Positions 15,567 through 23,328 of a stretch of 36,315 nt of DNA are shown piece by piece. Position 1 is the stretch's first letter, and the number at the start of each line of letters is the position of its first letter. Under the pieces are notes generated by a model. The model searched no databases, was not told the origin of the DNA, and was given only the letters and a program-made list of their open reading frames with translations. Where the stretch lies: the NCBI RefSeq assembly GCF_025655475.1, contig NZ_JAHTIK010000001.1:1014630-1050944 (forward strand), written 5' to 3'. The position numbers and the translations under genes are program-made. This stretch comes from Kitasatospora sp. DSM 101779. Lineage in GTDB: Bacteria; Actinomycetota; Actinomycetes; Streptomycetales; Streptomycetaceae.

Positions 15567-17186
15567 TTGTCAGACCCCGCCGCCGACCTGCTCTCGGACG
15601 TCGAGCACCCGAGCCGGCCAGCCGCACATCCGCTGACCTCCCGCCACGACGACGCACTCATCGCCTACACCCGTCGGCTGTGCCGCGACGAACAGGCAGC
15701 ACAGGAACTCGCCGAAGAGGTCTTCGCCGCCACCCCCGAAGCCGCGCCCCGCGGGACGGATCCGGCCCACGCCCGGCGGCCGCACCTGCTGGCCACCGCC
15801 CGGCGCACCGCCGCCACGTGGGCGGACACCGGGCGCATCGCCCTGCTCTCTCCCGGCTTCGCCGCCTGGCTCGGCGCCCTTCCCCGCACGCACCCCCTCA
15901 CGCCGTGCGCACGGGCCGCCGTCACCGCGGCCGAGGAGAGCGCGGCGCTCCTCCAGGTCTTCCGCAAACTGCCCGACACCCTCCAGTCCGTTCTGTGGCG
16001 CAGCCTCGACGACGCGACCGAGCCCGCCGCCCCGCCGCCGGACGCCGACACCCCCGTCACCGAGCCCCCTCACCCGGAGCTCGTGCGGCAGTTCTACGGC
16101 GCCTACCTGCGGTACTACGTCGCTCACGCGCCCCGCCGGACCTGCCGTCAGCTGGCCGCCAGGCTCGGCGACAGCATCAGCCGCGGCGTCACGGACGACG
16201 CCGTCGACCTCCATGTGGCCCGGTGCTCCGACTGTGCTCGCGCCCGTGCGGAGCTCGCCGCCATCCACACCTGGCAGCGCCCCGTGCTCCGCGAGGGGCT
16301 GCTGCTGTGGACGGGCGACCACGAGCCCGAAACCGAGGACACCGCGGTCCTGCCGGCCCCTCCCACCGGCTCCTCCCCGTCGACGCCACGACCGGGGCCG
16401 CCGGCGCCGCTTCTGCCGCCCACCGTGCCGCGCCCTCCGGCCGCGGCGGGCACCCCGCTGCGGCGCCCCTCCGCCACGACCGTCCGGCTCGGCCTCGGCG
16501 CGCTCGGCCTCGGCATCCTGACCGTGGCCGCCGCGGCCGTCGCACCCCATCGGTCCGCACCCACTGCGGCCACCCCGCCGCCCTCCCCGTCTCCCGCCAC
16601 CTCCCGGGCCGTCCTTCCGCCGGTTCCCTCCCCCAGCACGCCCGTGTCCTCGAGGCCCGCCACACCGACGCCGGACCTCCCCTCCCCCACATCCAACCCG
16701 CCCACGGCAGACGGCGCCCCGCCACCGTCACCGACCCCCCGGATCGCCTCCTTTCGCCTCGTCAACGTGCGGACGGGCCTGTGCGTCAGCCCCGACGGCC
16801 AGGACGGTGCCGGTGTACGCCTGGACACCTGCGAGGGCGGCACGTCGCAGCGCTGGCAGTTCCTCCAGAACAGCAGCGGGCTGCTCCAGGTGCGCGACGC
16901 GGCCGGCGGCCGGTGCCTGGACGGCACCGCCGAGGGCGGCAATGTGGTCACCGTCGTCCTGGCGGAGTGCCGTGCCGGCCGCCAGGAGCAGCTGTGGAAG
17001 GCCGTCGCGAGCGAGCGCCCTGCCGCCTTCCGGCTGCACTTCTTCCCGTGCGTCACGAAGAGCGACTACCCCGACCACCTGCTCGGGCCCGGCGACATCT
17101 GGCCCGGCCCGGCCGCAGTCGGCTCACCGCTCGTCCACCAACCCAACTACTACAACAAGGACGACTTCCTCTTCACCACCGAGTGA
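15567..17186 (+). CDS. Paralogous sigma-like/zinc motif/TM/ricin protein lacking the sigma4 helix-turn-helix
   Basis: A 539-residue protein starting at TTG with AAGGA 6 bp upstream; no ATG or GTG fits better. It is collinear with the divergent sigma factor: a sigma2-like segment (about 28-90), LLQVFRKLPDTLQSVLW (the equivalent of the start of sigma4), the zinc motif Cys193/His216-x3-Cys220-x2-Cys223, a long Pro/Ser-rich region, a transmembrane helix (about 306-326), a second Pro/Thr-rich linker and a ricin-like trefoil with QRW and HQPNYYN. Where the partner has its helix-turn-helix, this one reads EPAAPPPDADTPVTEPPHPE, which cannot form one. It is probably not an active sigma factor and may act as a co-receptor, decoy or anti-sigma (inference). 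Confidence 0.85.
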   Translation: MSDPAADLLSDVEHPSRPAAHPLTSRHDDALIAYTRRLCRDEQAAQELAEEVFAATPEAAPRGTDPAHARRPHLLATARRTAATWADTGRIALLSPGFAAWLGALPRTHPLTPCARAAVTAAEESAALLQVFRKLPDTLQSVLWRSLDDATEPAAPPPDADTPVTEPPHPELVRQFYGAYLRYYVAHAPRRTCRQLAARLGDSISRGVTDDAVDLHVARCSDCARARAELAAIHTWQRPVLREGLLLWTGDHEPETEDTAVLPAPPTGSSPSTPRPGPPAPLLPPTVPRPPAAAGTPLRRPSATTVRLGLGALGLGILTVAAAAVAPHRSAPTAATPPPSPSPATSRAVLPPVPSPSTPVSSRPATPTPDLPSPTSNPPTADGAPPPSPTPRIASFRLVNVRTGLCVSPDGQDGAGVRLDTCEGGTSQRWQFLQNSSGLLQVRDAAGGRCLDGTAEGGNVVTVVLAECRAGRQEQLWKAVASERPAAFRLHFFPCVTKSDYPDHLLGPGDIWPGPAAVGSPLVHQPNYYNKDDFLFTTE

Positions 17187-17274
17187 CCCGGCGCCGGGTC
17201 GTCCCAGCGTGCACCGGCCGGGCAGCCGCGTGCACCGAAAGCCCACCGCCCCGCCCGGTGCGAGGCTTCGTCGT

Positions 17275-18279
17275 TCAGCCGGCCAGGATCCGCTGCTCCT
17301 TGTCGGGCTCGATGCCGATCGGGATCCCGGTCAGCCCCTGGGTGTAGGTGACCTTGGCCGATCCGCCGTTCTGCAGCCACGCCCAGGTGTCCCTGGCGGT
17401 GTCGGCGACCGGTCGGCAGCGCAACCCGGCGGCGGCCGCCCTGGAACTGTCGGCACGCCAGGTTCCCCGCCAGTCCGGGGTGTCCGGGGTCCACAGGGGC
17501 AGTTCGGTCCAGGGCTGGACGTCGGCGGCGAGCAGGGTGGTGTCGTCCGTCCAGACCAGTTCGGCGTCCGACCCGGTGGCCCGGACGCAGGCGTCCAGGA
17601 ACTCGCCGTAGGTGGTCTGTCCGATCGGCGCGGTGGTGACGAACCGTCCGGTCAGGCCCCGGTCGACGAGGTCGAGGCCGAAGGCGGCGAAGTCCCTGGC
17701 GTCGATCAGTTGCATCGGCCGGCCCGGGTCCCCGGGGGCGAGCACCCGGCCGCCGCGGGCGATCCGCTCCAGCCACCAGGGCAGGCGTCCGATCGGCTCG
17801 TACGGGCCGTAGAGCAGACCGCAGTTGAGGATCGACGAGCTTTCGCCGAACCCTTCGACCAGGGCGCGCTCGCAGCCCGCCTTGAGTGCGTTGGCGAAGG
17901 GCTGGTGCTGCGGAGCGTCGGCCGGGCACTCCAGGGTCTCGGAGGTCTCGTCGACGGGCCCGGCGGGCCAGTTCGAGAAGGCGTGAACGGAGGAGACGAA
18001 GCTGTAGTGGCCGACCCGGCCGTGCAGCAGCCGCGCGGTCTGTGCCACGTCGTACGGCTGCTGGCCCGAGGTGTCGACGACGGCGTCCCAGCTCCTTCCG
18101 TCGACCAGTCGCTCCAGGTCTTCCGGGCGGGCGCGGTCACCGCGCACGGCCTCGGTTCCGTCGAGGTCGGCACCGCTGACCCCGCGGTTGAAGGTGGTGA
18201 CCTCATGGCCACGGGAGAGGGCTTCTGCGACGTAGGCACGCCCGAGGAACTTCGAGCCGCCGAGCACCAGGATCTTCAT
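17275..18279 (-). CDS. NAD(P)-dependent epimerase/reductase, extended SDR
   Basis: A 334-residue protein starting MKILVLGGSKFLGRAYVAEAL: the GGSKFLG nucleotide loop is at residues 7-13. An Asp/Arg-rich second strand (TFNRG), VVDTSG, YSFVSSVHAF, and the later RDFAAFGLDLVDRG follow. This is the atypical/extended SDR pattern of isoflavone-reductase-like or NAD-dependent epimerase proteins. The canonical YxxxK is not obvious, so it may be a non-catalytic or NmrA-like member. The start is chosen by the Rossmann motif and a GAGAGG site upstream. It is convergent with the ricin-sigma paralogue and lies in tandem with the secreted lectin gene. The substrate is unknown. Confidence 0.8.
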   Translation of the reverse strand: MKILVLGGSKFLGRAYVAEALSRGHEVTTFNRGVSGADLDGTEAVRGDRARPEDLERLVDGRSWDAVVDTSGQQPYDVAQTARLLHGRVGHYSFVSSVHAFSNWPAGPVDETSETLECPADAPQHQPFANALKAGCERALVEGFGESSSILNCGLLYGPYEPIGRLPWWLERIARGGRVLAPGDPGRPMQLIDARDFAAFGLDLVDRGLTGRFVTTAPIGQTTYGEFLDACVRATGSDAELVWTDDTTLLAADVQPWTELPLWTPDTPDWRGTWRADSSRAAAAGLRCRPVADTARDTWAWLQNGGSAKVTYTQGLTGIPIGIEPDKEQRILAG

Positions 18280-18454
18280 ACCGGGCAGCCTCTCCGCGGC
18301 GGGCCGCCCGTACACGGCCGTTCGGTGGCCGGTGCTGCTGCTCGACGAAGGTTCGCCGGTCCCGACCGGAAGTCGCACGGGCGAGGAGCACCGGTGGGCC
18401 CGGGCGCACCCCCTCGCACTCGAAGGGGCGCGCCCGGTACCCGGCTGCCGCGGG

Positions 18455-19249
18455 TCAGCCGACGGGCAGGGTCCACTGCTGGTTGCCGAGGCCGTTGCAG
18501 TCCCAGATGCCCAGCGGGGCGCGGTCGTCGGCGTTGAAGCCGAGATTGTCCAGACACTTGCCCGACCGGGGGTTCATCAGGCCGCCGTTCGCGGTCCTGG
18601 TCCACTGCTGGTTGCCGCCGCCGTTGCAGGTGTAGAGCTGGACGATCGTGCCGTTGGCGGTGCCGTTGTGCTTGACGTCCAGGCACTTGCCGAGGGCGAC
18701 GATCCGGCCGTCGGAGACGATCGACCACTTCTGGGCGGCGGTGCCGTTGCACGGAAAGATCTGCACCGGGGTGCCGTCCCGGTCGGAACCGTTGTCGACG
18801 TCGACGCACTTCCCGGAGAAGACGCCGACGATCGGCCCGGTGACGGCGGTCGGTTGGGGCGGGTAGGTGTAGACCTGGGCGCCGCTCACGAACGTGTTGG
18901 CGACGGTGCACCGGGCGGCGGACGTGCCGCTGCCGGTGACGACGTTGCCGTAGACCAGGTAGCCGGGATCGGTCACCACCCAGGTGCGGCAGACCGCGTA
19001 CACGTACCACCGCGTTCCGGCCTCCCGGGTGCACGCCGCCGAGACGTACGAGCCCTGGACCGCCGGCTTGCACGCGTCGGCCGCCTGCGCCCGACCGCCG
19101 TCTGCCGACGCCACAGCCCGGGCGGCCTGCCCGCCCGGCGTCCCCTGCGCCAGCGCGGGCGCGGTGCCCAGCCCGACCAGGCACACCCCCATCAGTACGG
19201 CCAACAGCACGCGCCGGAGCGCGCGTTCGCCGGTCGTCCGTCGTCCCAC
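18455..19249 (-). CDS. Secreted ricin-B lectin protein
   Basis: A 264-residue protein starting at GTG behind AAGGGGAGG. The N-terminus is a Sec-type signal peptide: basic residues, a hydrophobic core (VLLAVLMGVCLVGLG) and cleavage after APALA. A cysteine-containing beta-rich segment of unknown fold (about 60-135) comes first. A ricin-type beta-trefoil of three repeats then runs to the C-terminus with three Q-x-W motifs (QKW, QQW, QQW) and GKCLDV/GKCLDN. Such domains bind galactose or other glycans. No catalytic domain is evident, so it is a free lectin or an inhibitor-like protein. It is divergent from the SARP regulator with a palindrome between them. Confidence 0.88.
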   Translation of the reverse strand: MGRRTTGERALRRVLLAVLMGVCLVGLGTAPALAQGTPGGQAARAVASADGGRAQAADACKPAVQGSYVSAACTREAGTRWYVYAVCRTWVVTDPGYLVYGNVVTGSGTSAARCTVANTFVSGAQVYTYPPQPTAVTGPIVGVFSGKCVDVDNGSDRDGTPVQIFPCNGTAAQKWSIVSDGRIVALGKCLDVKHNGTANGTIVQLYTCNGGGNQQWTRTANGGLMNPRSGKCLDNLGFNADDRAPLGIWDCNGLGNQQWTLPVG

Positions 19250-19330
19250 GTCGTCCTCCCCTTGGGTCGTCGCCGGCCCACCCTGTGCGGCCCGGTGCGC
19301 CTCATCCTCGGTGGGCCCCGTACACGTCCG

Positions 19331-19350
19331 CGCATATGAACCCATATGCG
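19331..19350. promoter_or_regulatory. Perfect palindrome between lectin and SARP genes
   Basis: CGCATATG (19331-19338) and CATATGCG (19343-19350) are exact inverted repeats with a 4-bp spacer. They are strikingly AT-rich for this genome and lie midway in the 166-bp divergent intergenic region. GATACT (about 19359-19364) is a possible -10 element for the rightward regulator gene, so the palindrome would overlap its -35 region. It is probably an operator; SARP proteins themselves normally bind direct repeats, so the binding protein is unclear. Confidence 0.6.
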
Positions 19351-19415
19351 TTTCGCGCGATACTGGCGGCTTTCTGACTGTCCGTCATTCGTCGCTTCCG
19401 CCAGGTGGGAGAGCC

Positions 19416-22262
19416 GTGCAGCTTCGCGTCCTGGGTCCGCTCGAGATTCGTTCCGGTGACCGCGTCCTGCCGCCACCGCGTCGGCTGGCCAGGATGCTCC
19501 TGGGAACGGTCGCGCTGCGCGCCAACGCCGCCACCACCGCGGACCTGCTCACCGAGGCGCTGTGGCGGGGTGCTCCGCCCCGGTCGGCGGCCGCCAACCT
19601 GCGGCAGTACGCGGCCGATCTGCGCAGGCTGCTCGCCGGTGACGCACCACACGCCCCGGCCCTGCAGTCGGCCGCCGGCACGTACACCCTCACGGCCGGC
19701 CCGGACGGCCTGGACTCGCTCGCGTTCGCCGCCCTGGCCGAGGAGGGCCGCCGCGCCCTGGCCGAGGGGCGCAACGACACCGCGGCCGACCGCCTCACCC
19801 GCGCTCTCGGCCTGTGGCGCGGCCCGGTGCTGGCCGGACTCCCGGTGCCCGCCGTCGTGCAGGAGGAGGCACGAGTGCTGGAGGACGGCCGGATCGGGGT
19901 CCTGGAGGACCACGTGGAGGCACGGCTGGCACTCGGCCGTCATGCCGATCTGGTCGGCGAGTTGACCGTCCTGGTCAAGGAGCACGCGTTGCGGGAGCGG
20001 CTGTGGCGTCAGCTGATCCTCGCGCTGTACCGCTGCGGCCGCCAGCACGACGCCCTGGACGCCTACCGGCGCCTGCACGGCCTGCTGGACGAGGAGCTCG
20101 GCGTCCGGCCCGCGTCCCCGAGCCGGGAGTTGCACCGGCGCATCCTGTGCGGCGATCCGGCGCTGGACCTGCCGCGCACCGGGGGCGGGGCCGGCCTCCC
20201 GACCGCGCCGCGGGCGCCCTGGCAACTACCGCCCCGGCAGCAGCCGTTCGTCGGACGCGGCACCGAACTCACCGCACTCTCGACGATCATGGCGGAGCTG
20301 ACGCCCGACCCGGGTCCGGCGGTGCTGGCGCTGCTCACCGGGCCGGCGGGGGTCGGCAAGTCGGCCCTGGCACTGCACTGGGCCCACCTCGCGCGCCGGC
20401 GGTTCCCGGACGGGTGCCTCTACGTGGACCTCCGCGGCTACGGGCCCGACCGGCCGCGCCGGCCGGACGAGGTGCTGACCGAGTTCCTGCGCACCCTGGG
20501 GACGGAGGTGCCCGCGGTCGGCGACGGGGAGACCGAGCTGCTGGCCGGCCGGTTCCGTACCGCGGTCACCGGGCGCCGCATCCTCGTCGTCCTCGACAAC
20601 GCCCACCGTGCCGAGCAGGTCAGACCGCTGCTGCCCGGCGACTCCTGCGGCGTCCTGGTCACCAGCCGGGAGAGCCTGAGCGGCCTGGTGGCCCGCGACG
20701 GCGCCCGCCGGGTCGCCCTTGACCTGCTGCCCCTCGACGACGCCGTCCGGCTGCTCGGGGAACTGCTCGGCGAGCGCGACGACGCGGACCCCGGCACGCT
20801 CGCGCCGCTCGCCGAACACTGCGCCCGCCTGCCGCTCGCCCTGCGCATCGCCGCCGAGCTCGCGGCCTCCCGCAGCGGCGCGACCCTCACCGAGCTGACC
20901 GCCGAACTCGCCGACGAACGGCGGCGCCTGGACCTCCTCGGCACCGGCCACGATCCGTTCACCGACCTGCGCCCGGTGCTGTCCTGGTCGAACCGGCACC
21001 TGCCGCCACGAGCAGCCCGGGCGTTCCGCCTGCTGGGTCTGCATCCCGGGCGGCACGTCGACCACCACGCCGTGGCGGCGCTCACCCGCTCCTCCCTGCC
21101 CGACGCCCGCAGGATCCTGGACGAGCTGCTGCGAGCACACCTCGTGCACCTCATCGGCCCCGACCGCCACACGTCGCACGACCTGCTGCGCGACTACGCC
21201 AGGGAGCTGACCACCCGGCACGACAGCCCCGCGGAACGGAACGCCGCACTGGAACGCCTGCTGGACCAGTCCGCCCACAGCCTCGCGGCGGCCACCGCGG
21301 TGCTCTACCCCTACGAGAGCGACCGGCGCGAGCAGGTCCGCGCCCCGGCCGTACCCGGGCCGCTCCCGGACCGGCCCGACCGGGCGCGCAACTGGCTCGA
21401 CGCCCAGACCGCCAACCTCCTCGCGCTCGCCGACACGGCCCGGGAGGGCGGATGGCACGACCGGCTCGCCGCGCTGTCCGCACTCCTCCACCGCCACCTG
21501 CACGTCACCGGCCGCTACGCGGAGGCGCACGCGCTGCACGGGCTGGCCCTGGACGGGGCGCGCACCGACCGCGACCGCGCGGCCGCACTGCTGCACCTGG
21601 GCATCACCGAGTACCGGCTGGCCCGCTACCCCGAGGCCATGGCACGGCTCACGGCCGCCCACGAGCTGGCCGTCCGCCTCGGTGACCGCGCGTCCGAGGG
21701 CGCCGCCCTGCACGGCCTCGCCCAGGTCCACGAGCGCCTGGGGCGGATGCCCGAGACCTTCGACCACCACCGGCGGGCACTGGAGATCAGGAGGGCGCTC
21801 GGCGACCGGGTGGGAGAGGGCACCTCGTTGGGCAACCTCGGCCTGGTCCACGAACGGCTCGGCCGGTACACCGAGGCACTGGACCACTACCGGCGGGCAC
21901 TCGCCATCCACCGCGCCACCGGGTTCCGCTCGGCCGAGGGCGACATGCTCAACAACATCGCCATCGTGCACCGCCAGTCGGGACGGCTCGAGGAGGCCGC
22001 CGCCAGCCTGGCGGACGCCCTGCGCATCTACGAGGAGATCGGAGACCGCGGCGGAGCGGGCGCCGCACTGAACAATCTCGGGCTGGTCGGAATCAACCGG
22101 CGCGACTGGCGGGCCGCCGGACAGCACCTCGAACGGGCCCTGGAGGTCCACCGTGCCATCCGGAGCCCCGCGCCGAGACCGAGACCCTCAACATCCTCGG
22201 CCTGCTGCACCACGAGTCGGGGCGCCATGCCCGGGGCTCGGCCTACTTCCGGCAGGCCCTGA
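19416..22262 (+). CDS. SARP-NB-ARC-TPR transcriptional regulator (AfsR-like), C-terminus frameshifted
   Basis: It starts at GTG with GGGAGAG upstream. A winged-helix SARP DNA-binding domain covers about residues 1-95 (LRVLGPLEI, then LARMLLGTVAL). A bacterial transcriptional activation domain follows (about 96-245, ALYRCGRQHDALDAYRRLH). The NB-ARC ATPase has a P-loop GPAGVGKS (309-316), Walker B RILVVLDNA and TSRESL. TPR repeats begin around 690. These regulators activate secondary-metabolism or developmental operons on ATP/ligand-controlled oligomerisation. At about 22164 one G seems missing, so the frame ends at 22262 after 948 residues with an unrelated tail; the true TPR tail lies in the next frame. 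It may be a sequencing error, a real truncation or a still functional protein. Confidence 0.88.
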   Translation: MQLRVLGPLEIRSGDRVLPPPRRLARMLLGTVALRANAATTADLLTEALWRGAPPRSAAANLRQYAADLRRLLAGDAPHAPALQSAAGTYTLTAGPDGLDSLAFAALAEEGRRALAEGRNDTAADRLTRALGLWRGPVLAGLPVPAVVQEEARVLEDGRIGVLEDHVEARLALGRHADLVGELTVLVKEHALRERLWRQLILALYRCGRQHDALDAYRRLHGLLDEELGVRPASPSRELHRRILCGDPALDLPRTGGGAGLPTAPRAPWQLPPRQQPFVGRGTELTALSTIMAELTPDPGPAVLALLTGPAGVGKSALALHWAHLARRRFPDGCLYVDLRGYGPDRPRRPDEVLTEFLRTLGTEVPAVGDGETELLAGRFRTAVTGRRILVVLDNAHRAEQVRPLLPGDSCGVLVTSRESLSGLVARDGARRVALDLLPLDDAVRLLGELLGERDDADPGTLAPLAEHCARLPLALRIAAELAASRSGATLTELTAELADERRRLDLLGTGHDPFTDLRPVLSWSNRHLPPRAARAFRLLGLHPGRHVDHHAVAALTRSSLPDARRILDELLRAHLVHLIGPDRHTSHDLLRDYARELTTRHDSPAERNAALERLLDQSAHSLAAATAVLYPYESDRREQVRAPAVPGPLPDRPDRARNWLDAQTANLLALADTAREGGWHDRLAALSALLHRHLHVTGRYAEAHALHGLALDGARTDRDRAAALLHLGITEYRLARYPEAMARLTAAHELAVRLGDRASEGAALHGLAQVHERLGRMPETFDHHRRALEIRRALGDRVGEGTSLGNLGLVHERLGRYTEALDHYRRALAIHRATGFRSAEGDMLNNIAIVHRQSGRLEEAAASLADALRIYEEIGDRGGAGAALNNLGLVGINRRDWRAAGQHLERALEVHRAIRSPAPRPRPSTSSACCTTSRGAMPGARPTSGRP

Positions 22263-22570
22263 CGCTGGCCGAGCGCCTGGGAGACCCCGGCAGCCGGACC
22301 AACGCCCACCACGGCCTCGGCGAAACGCTGCTGGCCCTCGGCGAGGCCGAGCAGGCACTCACGCACCACCGGACCTCACTGGCACTGGCCCGGGCCACCG
22401 GCAGCCGCCCCGACCAGGCACGCGCCCTGGCGGCCGCGGCCCGCTGTCTGCACCGCCTGCTGCGCACCGACGAGGCGGACGCCGACCGGCGGGCAGCGCT
22501 GGCGATCTACACGGAACTCGGCCGGCCGGAGGCGGAGGAACTCGCCGACGCGCTCCGCCGCGGGCGGTGA
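22164..22570 (+). pseudogene. Out-of-frame C-terminal TPR part of the SARP regulator
   Basis: Restoring one G in CCGGAGCCC (about 22164) gives a continuous frame: HRAIREPRAETETLNILGLL, then a Gln-Ala-Leu-rich helix, GLGETLLALGEAEQALTHH and two more helices up to TGA at 22568-22570. This is the expected last 135 residues of an AfsR-type TPR domain. The stop lies 3 bp before the end of the convergent gene. Confidence 0.75.
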
Positions 22571-22573
22571 GGC

Positions 22574-23035
22574 TCAGTACTCGTTCTTGATCACGAAGTA
22601 CGAACCGCGGATGGTCCCGGCGAGCTTCGACTTCTGCCGTGCGAACTTGAAGCCTGCCAGCTCCTCCGGGACCTCCATGCCTTCGGAGAGCTTGAACCCG
22701 ACCGCTCGCTTCCCGGAGTCGTCGACGGTGTACATCACGTTGATCGACAGGCCGCTCTCGTAGAACACGTAGGCCATTCGGATGTTCTCGACCTGGAAGG
22801 CGGTGGCCTCGAGAGGCCTGGACGAGATGACGATCTCGCGTTCCTCCTTCAGGACCCGGTGCACCCAGTCGACGACCTCCGTGGCGTCGCTCGCGGGCTC
22901 CACCGTGAAGACGTGGTCGTACTTGTTCTTGAAGTAGCGGGCCTCGTTCGCCCGCAGCCCGGCGAGCGCGGCCGCGACGGGCGACGACTCCAGGCCGGCG
23001 GTCGATACGGTGCCGAAATCCACGGTGTAGGTCAT
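22574..23035 (-). CDS. Hypothetical protein, 153 residues
   Basis: It starts at ATG behind AGGAACTGCC, giving MTYTVDFGTVSTAGLES. It has a mixed alpha/beta composition: a helix (AALAGLRANEARYFKNKYDH), a DWVHRVLKEEREI helix, alternating strands (MAYVFYESGLSINVMYTV) and a C-terminal FVIKNEY. It is much less GC-rich in amino-acid use (many K, Y, F, N) than its neighbours. No signal peptide or membrane helix is seen. The family is not recognised. It is convergent with the SARP regulator with a 3-bp gap; the upstream 293 bp (23036-23328) show nothing recognisable. Confidence 0.75.
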   Translation of the reverse strand: MTYTVDFGTVSTAGLESSPVAAALAGLRANEARYFKNKYDHVFTVEPASDATEVVDWVHRVLKEEREIVISSRPLEATAFQVENIRMAYVFYESGLSINVMYTVDDSGKRAVGFKLSEGMEVPEELAGFKFARQKSKLAGTIRGSYFVIKNEY

Positions 23036-23328
23036 GGCAGTTCCTGTCTCGTCCTGTCTCGTCGGCGCGGGTGGAAGGACCGAGCCGGGTGCCGAGCACG
23101 AGGGGACCGCTCGTTCCCCGAAGCGGTGCCGTGCGGTGATCCTATGCGGCATCGGCGAGGACGGCGGGCAGCGACGGCCCCCGACCGCGCAGCCGATCAG
23201 CAGCCCCCACCGCGGCCGCCACCTCGCCGAACGGGCGATGTGGCGGCCTACGGCGTGTCGTCAAAGGGGATTGGGCGGCCACAGGGGGCGCAATCGCCTT
23301 CGAAGACATGCCCAGGACTGCCTCCGGG

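Noticed and set aside
18984..19415. N-terminal extension of the SARP gene
   Set aside because: It overlaps the divergent lectin gene. The GTG at 19416 has a ribosome binding site and starts directly at the DNA-binding domain.
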